Translations under genes and position numbers: made by a program
Shown here: piece after piece, positions 28,100-37,348 of the stretch
Layout of the letters: every line of letters starts with the position of its first letter
How positions within the stretch are numbered: position 1 is the first letter of the stretch
Notes under the pieces: generated by a model
Database searches by the model: none
What the model was told of the DNA's origin: nothing
What the model saw: only the letters and a program-made list of their open reading frames with translations
NCBI RefSeq assembly: GCF_001417735.1
Contig: NZ_BBUZ01000023.1
Span: forward strand, 781,570-845,569
Direction of reading: 5' to 3'
Length of the DNA: 64,000 nucleotides
Source: Streptomyces sp. NBRC 110028
Lineage (GTDB): Bacteria > Actinomycetota > Actinomycetes > Streptomycetales > Streptomycetaceae

Positions 28100-29878
28100 G
28101 TGAGCAGTGACACCGCGACCCACGCCCAGCCGGGCCGAGCCGCCGGCCAGCACCCGCCGGCCTGGCAGCGTCGGCTGCGCCGTTTCGGATACGCGGGCCA
28201 CTCCCGGCCCGGCGTACGGGAACGGCTCGTCCCGCCCTACCAGCAGCCGGGCACCCGGCTGTGGGAAACCCTCGGGGCGACCCCCGCGGTGGCGGCCAGA
28301 ATCGCCCGCTGGAGCGGCTGGGGCGGGCCGCTGCTGGTCGCGCTCGTCGCCGGGCTGACCCGCTTCTGGCGCCTCGGCAGCCCGGACAACGTCATATTCG
28401 ACGAGACGTACTACGCCAAGGACGCCTGGTCGATCTGGCGGTTCGGGTACGAAGGCACCTGGCCCAAGACCGCCAACGACAAGATCCTCGACACGCCACA
28501 GCACATCCCGCTGAGCGACGCCGCGTCCTATGTGGTCCACCCGCCGGTCGGCAAGTGGGTCATCGGTCTCGGCGAGCAGTTCTTCGGGCTGCACCCCTTC
28601 GGCTGGCGGTTCATGGTCGCCCTGCTCGGCACCCTGTCGGTGCTGATGCTGTGCCGGATCGGGCGGCGGCTGTTCCGCTCGACGTTCCTCGGCTGCCTGG
28701 CGGGCGCCCTGATGGCCGTGGACGGCCTGCACTATGTGATGAGCCGCACAGCCCTGCTCGACCTGGTGCTGATGTTCTTCGTGCTGGCCGCCTTCGGCGC
28801 CCTGCTCATCGACCGGGACCAGGCCCGGGCCCGGCTCGCGGCCGCGCTTCCGGCCGGCGAGGACGGCTCCGGCCGACCCGACGCGACGGTCGGCTGGGGC
28901 CTGAAGCTGGGCGCGCGGCCGTGGCGGATCGCGGCCGGGGTGCTGCTGGGCCTGGCCCTCGGCACCAAGTGGAACGGGCTGTACGTCCTCGCGGCCTTCG
29001 GCCTCATGGCCGTCCTGTGGGACGTCGGCGCGCGCCGCACCGCGGGCGCCCCGCGCCCCTACCGGGCGGTGCTGCGGCGGGACCTGCCGTGGGCGTTCCT
29101 GTCGACGGTGCCTGTGGCGATCGTCACCTACGTCGTCTCCTGGTCGGGCTGGTTCACCGCGAGCGGCAGCTTCAGCCGGGCGCACGGCTGGCAGCACAGC
29201 GGCTACTTCCGCCACTGGTCCGAGTCGCCGAAGCCGGACGGCGGCGGCTACGGCACCGGCGGCGCCTTCGACTGGCTGCTCAACCCGCTGCGCAGCCTGT
29301 GGCACTACGAGACCGAGGTCTACAAGTTCCATGTGGGCCTGAACTCCCCGCACGTCTACCAGTCCAACCCGTGGAGCTGGCTGGTCCAGTCCCGGCCGGT
29401 CTCGTACTTCTACGAGTCGCCGCGGGCCGGACAGGAGGGCTGCCCCAAGGACGCCGCCGAGAAGTGCGCGCGCGAGGTACTGGCCCTGGGCACCCCGCTG
29501 CTGTGGTGGGCGGCCTGCTTCGCGGTGCTCTACCTGCTGTTCCGGTGGGCGCTGCGGCGCGACTGGCGGGCGGGCGCCGTCCTGGGCGGGATCGCGGCCG
29601 GGTATCTGCCGTGGTTCCTCTACCAGGAACGCACCATCTTCTCCTTCTACGCCGTGGTGTTCGTGCCGTTCCTGTGCCTGGCGGTGGCCATGATGGTCGG
29701 CGCGATGCTGGGTCCGCCGGGGGCCAACGAGACCCGGCGGGTGGTGGGCGCGGTCGGCGCGGGCGCGCTCGTCCTGCTCATCATCTGGAACTTCATCTAC
29801 TTCTTCCCGCTGTACACGGGCCAGACGGTGCCCATGGACGCCTGGCGGGCCCGCATGTGGCTGGACACCTGGATCTGA
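28100..29878 (+). CDS. pmt: Polyprenyl-phosphate-mannose: protein mannosyltransferase (Pmt, GT39)
   Basis: A 592-aa polytopic membrane enzyme that O-mannosylates exported proteins using polyprenol-phosphate mannose. The N-terminal first-loop acidic motif FDETYYAKDAWS matches the GT39 DE signature, and VHPPVGKWVIGLGE follows. About ten hydrophobic segments alternate with periplasmic loops. In S. coelicolor Pmt glycosylates the PstS lipoprotein and is needed for phage phiC31 infection. The GTG start has no clear Shine-Dalgarno; a TACGAT hexamer lies 6 bp upstream, so it may be leaderless. Confidence 0.93.
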   Translation: MSSDTATHAQPGRAAGQHPPAWQRRLRRFGYAGHSRPGVRERLVPPYQQPGTRLWETLGATPAVAARIARWSGWGGPLLVALVAGLTRFWRLGSPDNVIFDETYYAKDAWSIWRFGYEGTWPKTANDKILDTPQHIPLSDAASYVVHPPVGKWVIGLGEQFFGLHPFGWRFMVALLGTLSVLMLCRIGRRLFRSTFLGCLAGALMAVDGLHYVMSRTALLDLVLMFFVLAAFGALLIDRDQARARLAAALPAGEDGSGRPDATVGWGLKLGARPWRIAAGVLLGLALGTKWNGLYVLAAFGLMAVLWDVGARRTAGAPRPYRAVLRRDLPWAFLSTVPVAIVTYVVSWSGWFTASGSFSRAHGWQHSGYFRHWSESPKPDGGGYGTGGAFDWLLNPLRSLWHYETEVYKFHVGLNSPHVYQSNPWSWLVQSRPVSYFYESPRAGQEGCPKDAAEKCAREVLALGTPLLWWAACFAVLYLLFRWALRRDWRAGAVLGGIAAGYLPWFLYQERTIFSFYAVVFVPFLCLAVAMMVGAMLGPPGANETRRVVGAVGAGALVLLIIWNFIYFFPLYTGQTVPMDAWRARMWLDTWI

Positions 29879-30020
29879 CCGGCGGCCCCGGCCCCCGGAG
29901 GGAGCGCTTCCGCCAGCGGGCAGCGGGCGCGGCGGGTTCACACGATGCCGGTAGAGTGCGTCGGACCGCGGCCCCCATCGCACCGATGGGGGGACTCGAA
30001 GAACACAGTGGGGGTTCTGC

Positions 30021-31673
30021 ATGCGGAGTGGCGCGAGAGCCGCGATCGTCAGTGCGGTGTTCGCCGCCATGGTCGTCAGTGTTGCCGGCTGCGGCAGCGG
30101 CCAGGATGACTCGTCGGGTTCCAAGGACGGCGCGAACGCCGGGGCGTCGGGCGACGACAAGAACGCCGTGAAGAAGGTGAAGACCGGTCCGCCCAGCGCG
30201 ACCGAAGTCAAGACCACCGCCCGCGAGTTCCTGGCGGCCTGGTCGGCGGGCGAGACGGCGAAGGCCGCCGCCCTGACGGACGACAGCGACGCGGCCGCCG
30301 CGGCGCTGAGCGGCTACCGCAAGAAGGCCCATATCGACAAGGTCGAGCTGAATCCGGGCCAGGCCGGCGGCGCCAAGGTGCCGTTCTCGGTCAACGCCCG
30401 GATCGCGTACAGCGGTGAGAGCAGCGTCCCGTGGACGTATGAATCCTCGCTGTCCGTGACCCGCGACACCAAGACGGGCAAGCCGGTCGTCGACTGGCAG
30501 CCCTCGGTCGTCCACCCCAAGCTGGGCAAGGGCGACACCCTGAAGACCGGCGAGTCCGAGGCACCACCGATCAAGGCCCTCGACCGGGACGGCACGGAGC
30601 TGACCGCCACCGACCACCCCACCCTCAAGGGGGTGCTGTCCGGGCTGCGCGAGCGGTACGGCAAGAAGGCCGGCGGCAAGGCGGGCGTGGAGACCTTCAT
30701 CTCCCGCGCCAAGGGCTCCAAGTCCCCCGACGAGACGCTGAAGGTGCTCTCCAAGGGCACCCCGGGCACGCTGAAGACGACGATCGACGCGAAGCTCCAG
30801 CGCACCGCCGAACAGCAGGTGAGCAAGAAGAGCAAGGCGTCGGTCGTGGCCGTCAAGCCGAGCACCGGTGAGATCCTGGCGGTGGCCAACTCCCCCGCGA
30901 GCGGCTTCAATGCGGCGCTCCAGGGCTCGTACGCACCGGGCTCGACCATGAAGGTCATCACCTCGGCGACGCTGATCGACAAGGGTCTGGCCGCGTACGG
31001 CAAGGCGCATCCGTGCCCGAAGTACTTCAGTTACGGCGGCTGGAAGTTCCAGAACGACAAGAAGTTCGAGATCAAGAACGGCACGTTCGAGCAGAGCTTC
31101 GCCCGTTCCTGCAACACCGCCTTCATCAGCCAGGCACCGAAGCTGAAGGACGACGATCTGACGAAGGAGGCCCGTGACGTCTTCGGCATCGGCCTCAACT
31201 GGCAGATCGGCGTGCCCACCTTCGACGGCGCCGTGCCGGTCCAGTCCGCCGCCTCCAAGGGCGCGTCGCTGATCGGGCAGGGCGGGGTGCGGATGAACCC
31301 GCTCAACATGGCGTCGGTCTCGGCCACCGCCTCCACCGGCACCTTCCGCCAGCCGTACCTGGTCGCGCCGTCGGTGGACAACCGGACGCTGGCCAAGGCG
31401 AGCCGGACGATGAAGTCGAGCACCAAGGACCAGCTGCGCAAGCTGATGCACCTGACGGCCACTTCGGGCACCGCCGCCCAGGCGATGTCCGGGATGAGCG
31501 GTGACTTCGGCGCCAAGACCGGTTCGGCCGAGGTCGACAACCAGGAGAAGCCGAACGGCTGGTTCACCGCCTACAACGGCGACCTCGCGGCCGCCGGCGT
31601 GGTCCCCGAGGGAGGCCACGGCGGCGACACGGCGGGCCCGATCGTGGCCGCGCTGCTGCGCGCGGGCGGCTGA
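30021..31673 (+). CDS. Class B penicillin-binding protein (lipoprotein, MecA-N-like plus transpeptidase)
   Basis: A 550-aa extracytoplasmic DD-transpeptidase. A lipobox (VSVAGC, Cys about residue 25) makes it a lipoprotein. An NTF2-like/MecA-N domain follows at about 58-170, then a dimerisation region and the transpeptidase domain. Active-site motifs are complete: S-T-M-K with Ser308/Lys311, S-C-N at Ser363, and K-T-G at Lys499. Similar genes lie downstream of pmt in other Streptomyces. The start is ATG 30021. It ends just before a strong terminator. A role in sporulation or peptidoglycan crosslinking is inferred. Confidence 0.93.
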   Translation: MRSGARAAIVSAVFAAMVVSVAGCGSGQDDSSGSKDGANAGASGDDKNAVKKVKTGPPSATEVKTTAREFLAAWSAGETAKAAALTDDSDAAAAALSGYRKKAHIDKVELNPGQAGGAKVPFSVNARIAYSGESSVPWTYESSLSVTRDTKTGKPVVDWQPSVVHPKLGKGDTLKTGESEAPPIKALDRDGTELTATDHPTLKGVLSGLRERYGKKAGGKAGVETFISRAKGSKSPDETLKVLSKGTPGTLKTTIDAKLQRTAEQQVSKKSKASVVAVKPSTGEILAVANSPASGFNAALQGSYAPGSTMKVITSATLIDKGLAAYGKAHPCPKYFSYGGWKFQNDKKFEIKNGTFEQSFARSCNTAFISQAPKLKDDDLTKEARDVFGIGLNWQIGVPTFDGAVPVQSAASKGASLIGQGGVRMNPLNMASVSATASTGTFRQPYLVAPSVDNRTLAKASRTMKSSTKDQLRKLMHLTATSGTAAQAMSGMSGDFGAKTGSAEVDNQEKPNGWFTAYNGDLAAAGVVPEGGHGGDTAGPIVAALLRAGG

Positions 31674-31702
31674 CGCCCGTACGGCCGCACACGGCTTGAG
31701 GA

Positions 31703-31738
31703 GCCGGGCGGGCGCGGTGAATTCCGCGCCCGCCCGGC
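31703..31738. terminator. Bidirectional terminator after the PBP gene
   Basis: A perfect 15-bp GC stem (31703-31717 with 31724-31738) has a TGAATT loop and lies between convergent genes. A short T-run follows on the plus strand. Confidence 0.85.
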
Positions 31739-31744
31739 ATCGTT

Positions 31745-32146
31745 TCAGTTGAGGGGGTGTCCGGTGGTGCTGTCCACGTGGTCCGGGATCTCGTCCTCGT
31801 GGCGGTCCCCGGTCGACGGGGTGCCCGACGGCTCGAACATCAGGATCGAGCCGCCCGGCGACGACGGCTTGTGCTCGGTGCCCCGAGGGACGACGAAGGT
31901 GTCGCCCTTGGTCAGCCGGACGGTCGTCTCCTTGCCGTCGGCGTCCCTCAGGGCGATGTCGAAGCGGCCGTCGAGCACCAGGAAGAACTCGTCGGTGGCC
32001 TCGTGCACGTGCCAGATGTGGTCGCCCAGGGTGTGGGCGATCCGCACGTCGTAGTCGTTCATCTGGGCGACGATCCGGGGGCTGTAGACCTCGTCGAACG
32101 AGGCCAGGGCCTCGGTGAGGTTGACGGGTGTGGGGTGCGGTTTCAT
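31745..32146 (-). CDS. Cupin-domain protein
   Basis: A 133-aa single cupin barrel. Motif 1 is HIWHVHEATDEFFLVLDGRF, with the His-x-His and Glu metal ligands. Motif 2 is GDTFVVPRGTEHKPSSP, with the later His. Such small cupins are often metal-dependent isomerases, dioxygenases or sugar-binding proteins, and the substrate cannot be told here. The tail after residue 110 is Asp/Glu/His-rich and probably disordered. It is a single gene convergent with the PBP gene. Confidence 0.85.
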   Translation of the reverse strand: MKPHPTPVNLTEALASFDEVYSPRIVAQMNDYDVRIAHTLGDHIWHVHEATDEFFLVLDGRFDIALRDADGKETTVRLTKGDTFVVPRGTEHKPSSPGGSILMFEPSGTPSTGDRHEDEIPDHVDSTTGHPLN

Positions 32147-32262
32147 GGTCCGATCATCGGCGGGCGACCGGGTTCGGGTCTTGAACGCCCGTGCGGATGA
32201 CGGCGTTCCGTCACCCGAAATGTCCTCGCGGGGCCATGGCCTCCGCCGATAGCGTCGGTGCC

Positions 32263-32757
32263 ATGGCCTCCGACACCTCAGAAACCGCCGCCCACCCCCG
32301 CTTCGCCGAAGCCCTGCGCGGCCTCGGCCTGGACGTGGAGATCCGCCGCTTCCCCGACGCCACCCGCACCGCCGTCGAGGCGGCCGAGGCGGTCGGCTGT
32401 GAGCTGAGCCAGATCGTCAAGTCCCTCGTCTTCGAGGCGGACGGGAAGCCGGTGGTGGTGCTGGTGGACGGCGCGTCCCGGGTCGATGTCGAGCGGGTAC
32501 GCCGCGAGTTGGGCGCGGATGCGGTACGGCGGGCGAGCGCCGCGCTCGTCCGGGAGACGACGGGCTACGCCATCGGCGGCGTCCCGCCCTTCGGCCACCG
32601 CACCCACACCCGCGTCCTGGCCGACCGCCGGCTGCTGGACCACGGAGTCGTCTGGGCCGCGGCGGGCACCCCGCACACCGTCTTCCCGCTCGACCCCACG
32701 TCGCTGATCGCCCACGCCGGGGGAACCGTGGCCGACGTGCGCGACGCCACCGCATGA
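32263..32757 (+). CDS. YbaK/EbsC-type aminoacyl-tRNA deacylase
   Basis: A 164-aa protein of the YbaK/ProX editing-domain family, which hydrolyses mischarged tRNAs such as Cys-tRNA(Pro) in trans. Visible are TRTAVEAAEAVGCELSQIVK with the conserved Ile-Val-Lys-Ser-Leu, the strand pair KPVVVLVDGASRVD, and the GGVPPFGH motif. ATG 32263 is preferred. Another in-frame ATG at 32236 exists. The stop overlaps the next start by 4 bp (ATGA), so it forms an operon with the EamA transporter. Confidence 0.88.
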   Translation: MASDTSETAAHPRFAEALRGLGLDVEIRRFPDATRTAVEAAEAVGCELSQIVKSLVFEADGKPVVVLVDGASRVDVERVRRELGADAVRRASAALVRETTGYAIGGVPPFGHRTHTRVLADRRLLDHGVVWAAAGTPHTVFPLDPTSLIAHAGGTVADVRDATA

Positions 32758-33617
32758 CCCCGCTGGTCGCGGCCGCCGTCCTCCTGGCGGCCATCACCCA
32801 CGCCAGCTGGAACGCCATCGCCCACCACATCCGCGATCAGCTGCTCTCCTTCACCCTGGTGAGCGGCGGCGGCGCGCTGTGCGGGGTGGTTTTGGCCGTC
32901 TTCAGCCCGCTGCCCGCCGCGGGCGCCTGGCCGTATCTGATCGCCTCCGCCGTGCTCCACCTCGGGTACTACGTCCTGCTCATGCGCTCCTTCCACCTGG
33001 GCGACTTCGGCCAGATGTACCCGATCGCCCGGGGCACCGCGCCGCTGGTGGTGACCGTGCTCGCCGCGGTCTTCGCCGCCGAGACCCCGGACGCCTGGCA
33101 GACGGCGGGCATCGCGGTGGCCTCGTCGGGGCTGCTGGGCGTGGCGCTGTGGGGCGCGCGGGGCGCCCGTACGGCGGGAAGCGGCGGCACCCAGGGGCTC
33201 GCCCTGGCCGCCGCCGTGGCCACCGGGCTGTCCATCGCCGCGTACACCGTCGTCGACGGCCTCGGCGTACGCGCCTCCGGCACCCCGCTCGGCTACATCG
33301 CCTGGCTGATGATCCTGCAGGGGTTCGTCATCCCCGCCTGCGCCCTCGCCACCCGCCGCCGCGCGCTGGCCGCCCAGCTCCGCCCGGTCGCCCCGCGCGG
33401 TCTGCTCGGCGGCGCCCTCTCGGTCTGCGCGTACGGCCTCGTCCTGTGGGCCCAGACCCGCGCCGCCCTCGCTCCCGTCGCCGCCCTCCGTGAATCCTCC
33501 ATCATCGTGGGCGCGGCCATCGGCACCGTCTTCTTCAAGGAGCGCTTCGGCGCCCCCCGCATCGCGGCGGCGGGCCTGATGGTGGCGGGCATCGGCCTGA
33601 TGTGGCACCCGGGCTGA
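32754..33617 (+). CDS. EamA/DMT-superfamily transporter
   Basis: A 287-aa membrane protein of about ten hydrophobic helices arranged as two EamA repeats. The first starts at LVAAAVLLAAITHASWNAIAHH, with the family's Trp-Asn, and the second near LALAAAVATGLSIAAYTVVD. The substrate is unknown; the family exports metabolites and amino acids. It is translationally coupled to the YbaK-like gene, and its stop is 4 bp from the end of the convergent SDR gene. Confidence 0.88.
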   Translation: MTPLVAAAVLLAAITHASWNAIAHHIRDQLLSFTLVSGGGALCGVVLAVFSPLPAAGAWPYLIASAVLHLGYYVLLMRSFHLGDFGQMYPIARGTAPLVVTVLAAVFAAETPDAWQTAGIAVASSGLLGVALWGARGARTAGSGGTQGLALAAAVATGLSIAAYTVVDGLGVRASGTPLGYIAWLMILQGFVIPACALATRRRALAAQLRPVAPRGLLGGALSVCAYGLVLWAQTRAALAPVAALRESSIIVGAAIGTVFFKERFGAPRIAAAGLMVAGIGLMWHPG

Positions 33618-33621
33618 GCGG

Positions 33622-34404
33622 TCACCCGCCCAGGATGGCCGTGCGCAGCGCCGTGTCGGTCATGGTGATGCCGCCGTCGACCGGGAGGGTGACGCCGGTG
33701 ATCCAGGCGGCGTCGGGGGAGGCCAGGAAGGTGATGGCGGCGGCGATGTCGGCCGGTTCGCCGACCCGGCCGAGGGGGTAGGCGCCGGCGGCGCGGCGCA
33801 GCGCGTCCTCCCGGCCGTCCCATCCGGGGGTGCGGATGGTGCCGGGGGCGACGAGGTTGACGCGGACGCCGCGGGCGGCGGCGTGGCCCGCGAGGGTGCG
33901 GGTGAGGCTTCCCAGGCCCGCCTTGGCGGCGCTGTAGGCGTGGTTGCCGAAGTCCTGCAGGCCGTTGACCGAGCCGACGTTGACGATGGTGCCGCGGCCG
34001 CCGGCCGCGGCCAGATGGGGCAGGGCGGCGCGGGCGCAGCGGAAGGCGCCGCCGAGGGTGATGTCGAGGTCCTGGTGCCACGTGTCGTCCGGCTGGTCCT
34101 CGAACAGCGGGCTGTCGGCGTGGCAGGAGTGGGCGTTGTTGACCAGGACGTCGAGCCGGCCGAAGCGGTCCACCGCGTGCGCGACGGCCGCCTCCGCGTC
34201 GGCCCGCTCGGCGACGTCGCAGGCCAGCGCCTCGGCCTCGCCGCCGTCGGCGCGTATCGACTCGGCGGCGCGGGCGGCCCGTTCACCGTCGAGGTCGGTG
34301 ACGAGGACGCGGGCGCCCTCGGTGGCGAAGCGGCGCGCGGTCGCCTCGCCGATGCCGCGCCCCGCGCCGGTGACGACGACCGCGTACCCCTCGAATCTGC
34401 GCAT
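33622..34404 (-). CDS. SDR-family oxidoreductase
   Basis: A 260-aa classical short-chain dehydrogenase. The cofactor motif is VVVTGAGRGIGEATARRFA, with TDLDGERAARAAE suggesting Asp at the end of strand 2. Others are DVLVNNAHSC, a catalytic Ser in NVGSVNG, the Tyr-x-x-x-Lys of AYSAAKAGLG, and PGTIRTPGW. It resembles glucose or 3-oxoacyl reductases; the substrate is not predictable. ATG 34404 follows AAGGAG. It is convergent with the EamA gene. Confidence 0.92.
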   Translation of the reverse strand: MRRFEGYAVVVTGAGRGIGEATARRFATEGARVLVTDLDGERAARAAESIRADGGEAEALACDVAERADAEAAVAHAVDRFGRLDVLVNNAHSCHADSPLFEDQPDDTWHQDLDITLGGAFRCARAALPHLAAAGGRGTIVNVGSVNGLQDFGNHAYSAAKAGLGSLTRTLAGHAAARGVRVNLVAPGTIRTPGWDGREDALRRAAGAYPLGRVGEPADIAAAITFLASPDAAWITGVTLPVDGGITMTDTALRTAILGG

Positions 34405-34548
34405 GGTGCACTCCTTCTCGCCGCGTTGCGGACCGGGCCCGCCCGGTGGCGGGCCCGCCGGAGTCACTGCCCGGCCCGGGAGGCGCGCAGTCGCCGGGGG
34501 CCGGCCGGTGAGGCCGAAGCGCGCGCCCTCAAGCCCCGGAGGGCCCGC
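34405..34548. other. Intergenic region between the SDR and serine-hydrolase genes
   Basis: These 144 bp should hold the SDR promoter. Only G+C-rich sequence with short inverted repeats near 34425-34465 is visible. Confidence 0.3.
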
Positions 34549-35757
34549 CTACGCCTCCTGGGCCGCCAGCGCCGTCCGTACGGCGCGCACCAGGGCCTGC
34601 GCCCGTGGGTCGGCGGTGACGCCGCGCTGCATGCCGTTGGTGACGTACGCGAAGCCGATCCGCGCCTCCGGGTCGGCGAAGGCGAGCGAGCCGCCCCGCC
34701 CCGGGTGGCCGAAGGAGCCCGGGCCCAGCAGCGGGCAGGCCGGGCCGTGCAGCATGTAGCCGAGCCCGAAGCGGGTGCCGACCACCAGCACCCGGTCCGG
34801 CCCGGTGGACTCCTCCGTACGGGCCAGGGTCAGCGTCGCCGGGGCGAAGAGGCGGCCGCCCGCGCGGGCCGTGCGCGCCGACGGCAGCGGGCCGATCAGC
34901 GCGGCGTAGAAGCGGGCCAGCGCGTCGGCGGTGGCGACGCCGCCGGAGCCGGGCAGCCCGGCGGCGAGATAGGCCGGGTCGTTCTCGTCGGGCACCGGGC
35001 TGATCGCGCCGAACGCGCGCCGGGTCAGCGACTCCGGGTCGGCGTACGCCTCGGCCACCGACCGCTTGGGCCGCAGCCGCAGCCCCTGTGCGGCGGGCGC
35101 GGCCGGCGCCTCCACCGAGCCGATCCGGCCGACCCGGTCCAGCTGCTCCTCGGGGAGCCCGAGCCACAGGTCCAGGGCGAGCGGCCGGGCGATCTCCTCC
35201 GCGATCCAGCGGCCGATGGTGCGCCCGGTGACCCGTCGCACCAGCTCGCTCAGCAGCCAGCTGTAGGTCTGGGCGTGGTAGCCGTGGGCCGTGCCGGGCT
35301 CCCAGTCGGGGCGCTGGGCGGCGACGGCCCGCGGCCCGGATATGCCGTCGATGGCCTCGGCCGGGGTCAGCGGGGTGTCGAGGGCGGGGATCCCGGCGCG
35401 GTGGGCGAGCAGATGCCGCACCAGCACCCGTTCCTTGCCGTTCTCCTTGAACTCGGGCCAGTACGTGCCGACCCGGCCGTCCAGGTCGAGCTGGCCGCGC
35501 TGGTGGAGCAGCAGCGGTACGGCGGAGGCGACGCCCTTGGTGACGGAGCGGACGACCTGCGCGGTGTCCTGGGCCCACGGCTCGCCGTCGCCGTCCTCGG
35601 CCGGGTCCTTCGTACCGCCCCACAGGTCGACGGCCTTCTCCCCGTCCCGGTAGAGGACGATGGCCGCGCCGCGGTCACCGCGCTTCGCGAAGTTGTCCGC
35701 GAAGGCGTCCCGGACCGGTTCGAATCCGTCGGCCACCGTGCCCTGGACGTCCACCAC
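34549..35757 (-). CDS. Beta-lactamase-family serine hydrolase / esterase (class C fold)
   Basis: A 402-aa cytoplasmic hydrolase of the EstB/LACTB type. The Ser-x-x-Lys nucleophile is in VVRSVTKGVASAV (Ser about residue 72). The Tyr motif is in GYHAQTYSWLLSELVRRVTG, and a Gly-rich GHPGRGGSLAF takes the KTG-like place. No signal peptide is seen, so a role as esterase or amide hydrolase is likelier than penicillin resistance. GTG 35757 with GGGAG 8 bp upstream is preferred; the frame opens at 35772. Confidence 0.88.
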   Translation of the reverse strand: MVDVQGTVADGFEPVRDAFADNFAKRGDRGAAIVLYRDGEKAVDLWGGTKDPAEDGDGEPWAQDTAQVVRSVTKGVASAVPLLLHQRGQLDLDGRVGTYWPEFKENGKERVLVRHLLAHRAGIPALDTPLTPAEAIDGISGPRAVAAQRPDWEPGTAHGYHAQTYSWLLSELVRRVTGRTIGRWIAEEIARPLALDLWLGLPEEQLDRVGRIGSVEAPAAPAAQGLRLRPKRSVAEAYADPESLTRRAFGAISPVPDENDPAYLAAGLPGSGGVATADALARFYAALIGPLPSARTARAGGRLFAPATLTLARTEESTGPDRVLVVGTRFGLGYMLHGPACPLLGPGSFGHPGRGGSLAFADPEARIGFAYVTNGMQRGVTADPRAQALVRAVRTALAAQEA

Positions 35758-35827
35758 TGATCCGACTCCCACCCTGCCGATCCGACCGTGCTGCCGTCCT
35801 TATGGTGCAACGAGCCCGGCCGGGACG

Positions 35828-36586
35828 TCAGACCGGGGCCGTCACCGAGCGGGGGTCGAAGCCGAAGGGCAGCTCCAGCCGGTGCTCCCGCATCAGCTCC
35901 TGGTCGCACAGCAGGTCCTGGGTACCCCCGTCGGCCGCGATCACTCCCCCGCTGAGCACCACGGACCGCGGGCACAGCTCCAGCGCGTACGGCAGGTCGT
36001 GGGTGACCATCAGCACGGTGACGTCCAGGGCGCGCAGGATGTCGGCCAGTTCGCGGCGCGAGGCCGGGTCGAGGTTGGAGGAGGGCTCGTCCAGGACGAG
36101 GATCTCCGGCTCCATGGCCAGCACGGTCGCGACCGCCACCCGCCTGCGCTGCCCGAAGGACAGGTGGTGCGGCGGCCGGTCCGCGAACTCGGCCATCCCC
36201 ACCCGGTCCAGGGCCCGGTGGACCCGCTCCGCCAGCTCCGCGCCGCGCATCCCGGCGGCGGCCGGGCCGAACGCCACGTCCTCGCGCACGGTCGGCATGA
36301 ACAGCTGGTCGTCCGGGTCCTGGAAGACGATGCCCACCCGGCGGCGGATCTCGGCCAGGTTCGGCTTGGTCACCGGCAGCCCGGCGACCGTGACCGATCC
36401 GGCGCCCCCCTCCAGGATGCCGTTCAGATGCAGCACGAGGGTGGTCTTGCCCGCCCCGTTGGGGCCGAGCAGCGCCACCCGCTCACCGCGCGCCACGGTC
36501 AGCTCGACGCCGAAGAGCGCCTGGTGGCCGTCGGGGTAGGCGTAGGCGAGGCCGGACACCTGGAGGGACGGCGGGGCGGAGGTCAT
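35828..36586 (-). CDS. cbiO: Nickel/cobalt ECF transporter ATP-binding protein
   Basis: A 252-aa ABC ATPase, the energy-coupling A component. Motifs: Walker A LLGPNGAGKTTL, Q-loop VFQDPDDQLF, signature LSFGQRRRVAVA and Walker B ILVLDEPSSNLD. The ATG at 36586 overlaps the cbiQ stop (ATGA). An in-frame ATG 12 bp upstream at 36598 is possible. Last gene of cbiM-cbiQ-cbiO; all three should act together at the cytoplasmic membrane to import Ni2+ or Co2+. Confidence 0.94.
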   Translation of the reverse strand: MTSAPPSLQVSGLAYAYPDGHQALFGVELTVARGERVALLGPNGAGKTTLVLHLNGILEGGAGSVTVAGLPVTKPNLAEIRRRVGIVFQDPDDQLFMPTVREDVAFGPAAAGMRGAELAERVHRALDRVGMAEFADRPPHHLSFGQRRRVAVATVLAMEPEILVLDEPSSNLDPASRRELADILRALDVTVLMVTHDLPYALELCPRSVVLSGGVIAADGGTQDLLCDQELMREHRLELPFGFDPRSVTAPV

Positions 36587-37347
36587 GTGAGCATCCATCC
36601 GGTCAGGCAGACCGCCAGCGCGGTCAGCGGAAGTGCGGCGGCGTAACTCCACTGTGCACGGGACGCGGTCACCTCGTCGATCACCGGCATCGTGCCCGTG
36701 TAGCCACGGCTGAGCATCGCCAGGTGGACCCGTTCGCCCCGCTCGTAGGAGCGGATGAACAGCGCTCCGGCCGACTTCGCGAGCACGCCCCACTGCCGCA
36801 CCCCGCGCGCCTCGAAGCCGCGCGAGCGGCGGGCGATCCGCATCCGGCGCATCTCGTCGGTGATGACGTCCCCGTAGCGGATCATGAAGGACGCGATCTG
36901 CACCAGCAGCGGCGGCATCCGCAGCCGCTGGAGCCCCAGCAGCAGGGCGCGCAGCTCGGTCGTGGACGCCAGGATGACGGACGCGGCGACCCCGAGCGTG
37001 CCCTTGGCCAGGATGTTCCAGGCACCCCACAGCCCGGACTCGCTGAGCGACAGCCCGAGTACGTCCACCCGCGCGCCCTCCGCGACGAACGGCATCAGCA
37101 CGGCGAAGGCCACGAACGGGATCTCGATCAGCAGACGCCTCAGCAGAAACCCGGCCGGGATGCGGGCCGTCGCCGCCACCGCCGCCAGCAGCACGGCGTA
37201 CAGGCCGAACGCCCACAGCGCCTCTCGGGGCGTCGCGACGACGACGAGGACGAAGCAGAAGACGGCGGCGATCTTGCAGTGCGGGGGGAGGGTGTGGACC
37301 GGTGAGCGGCCCGCCCGGTAGAGCGTATGCGCGTGTCCCGCCCCCAT
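36583..37347 (-). CDS. cbiQ: Nickel/cobalt ECF transporter transmembrane protein
   Basis: A 254-aa T component with about five hydrophobic helices. It has the characteristic cytoplasmic coupling motifs near ARRSRGFEARGVRQWGV and MLSRGYTGTMPV (Ala/Ser-Arg-Gly signatures). It starts 1 bp after the cbiM stop and overlaps cbiO by 4 bp, so the three genes are one transcript. Confidence 0.92.
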   Translation of the reverse strand: MGAGHAHTLYRAGRSPVHTLPPHCKIAAVFCFVLVVVATPREALWAFGLYAVLLAAVAATARIPAGFLLRRLLIEIPFVAFAVLMPFVAEGARVDVLGLSLSESGLWGAWNILAKGTLGVAASVILASTTELRALLLGLQRLRMPPLLVQIASFMIRYGDVITDEMRRMRIARRSRGFEARGVRQWGVLAKSAGALFIRSYERGERVHLAMLSRGYTGTMPVIDEVTASRAQWSYAAALPLTALAVCLTGWMLT

Positions 37348-37348
37348 C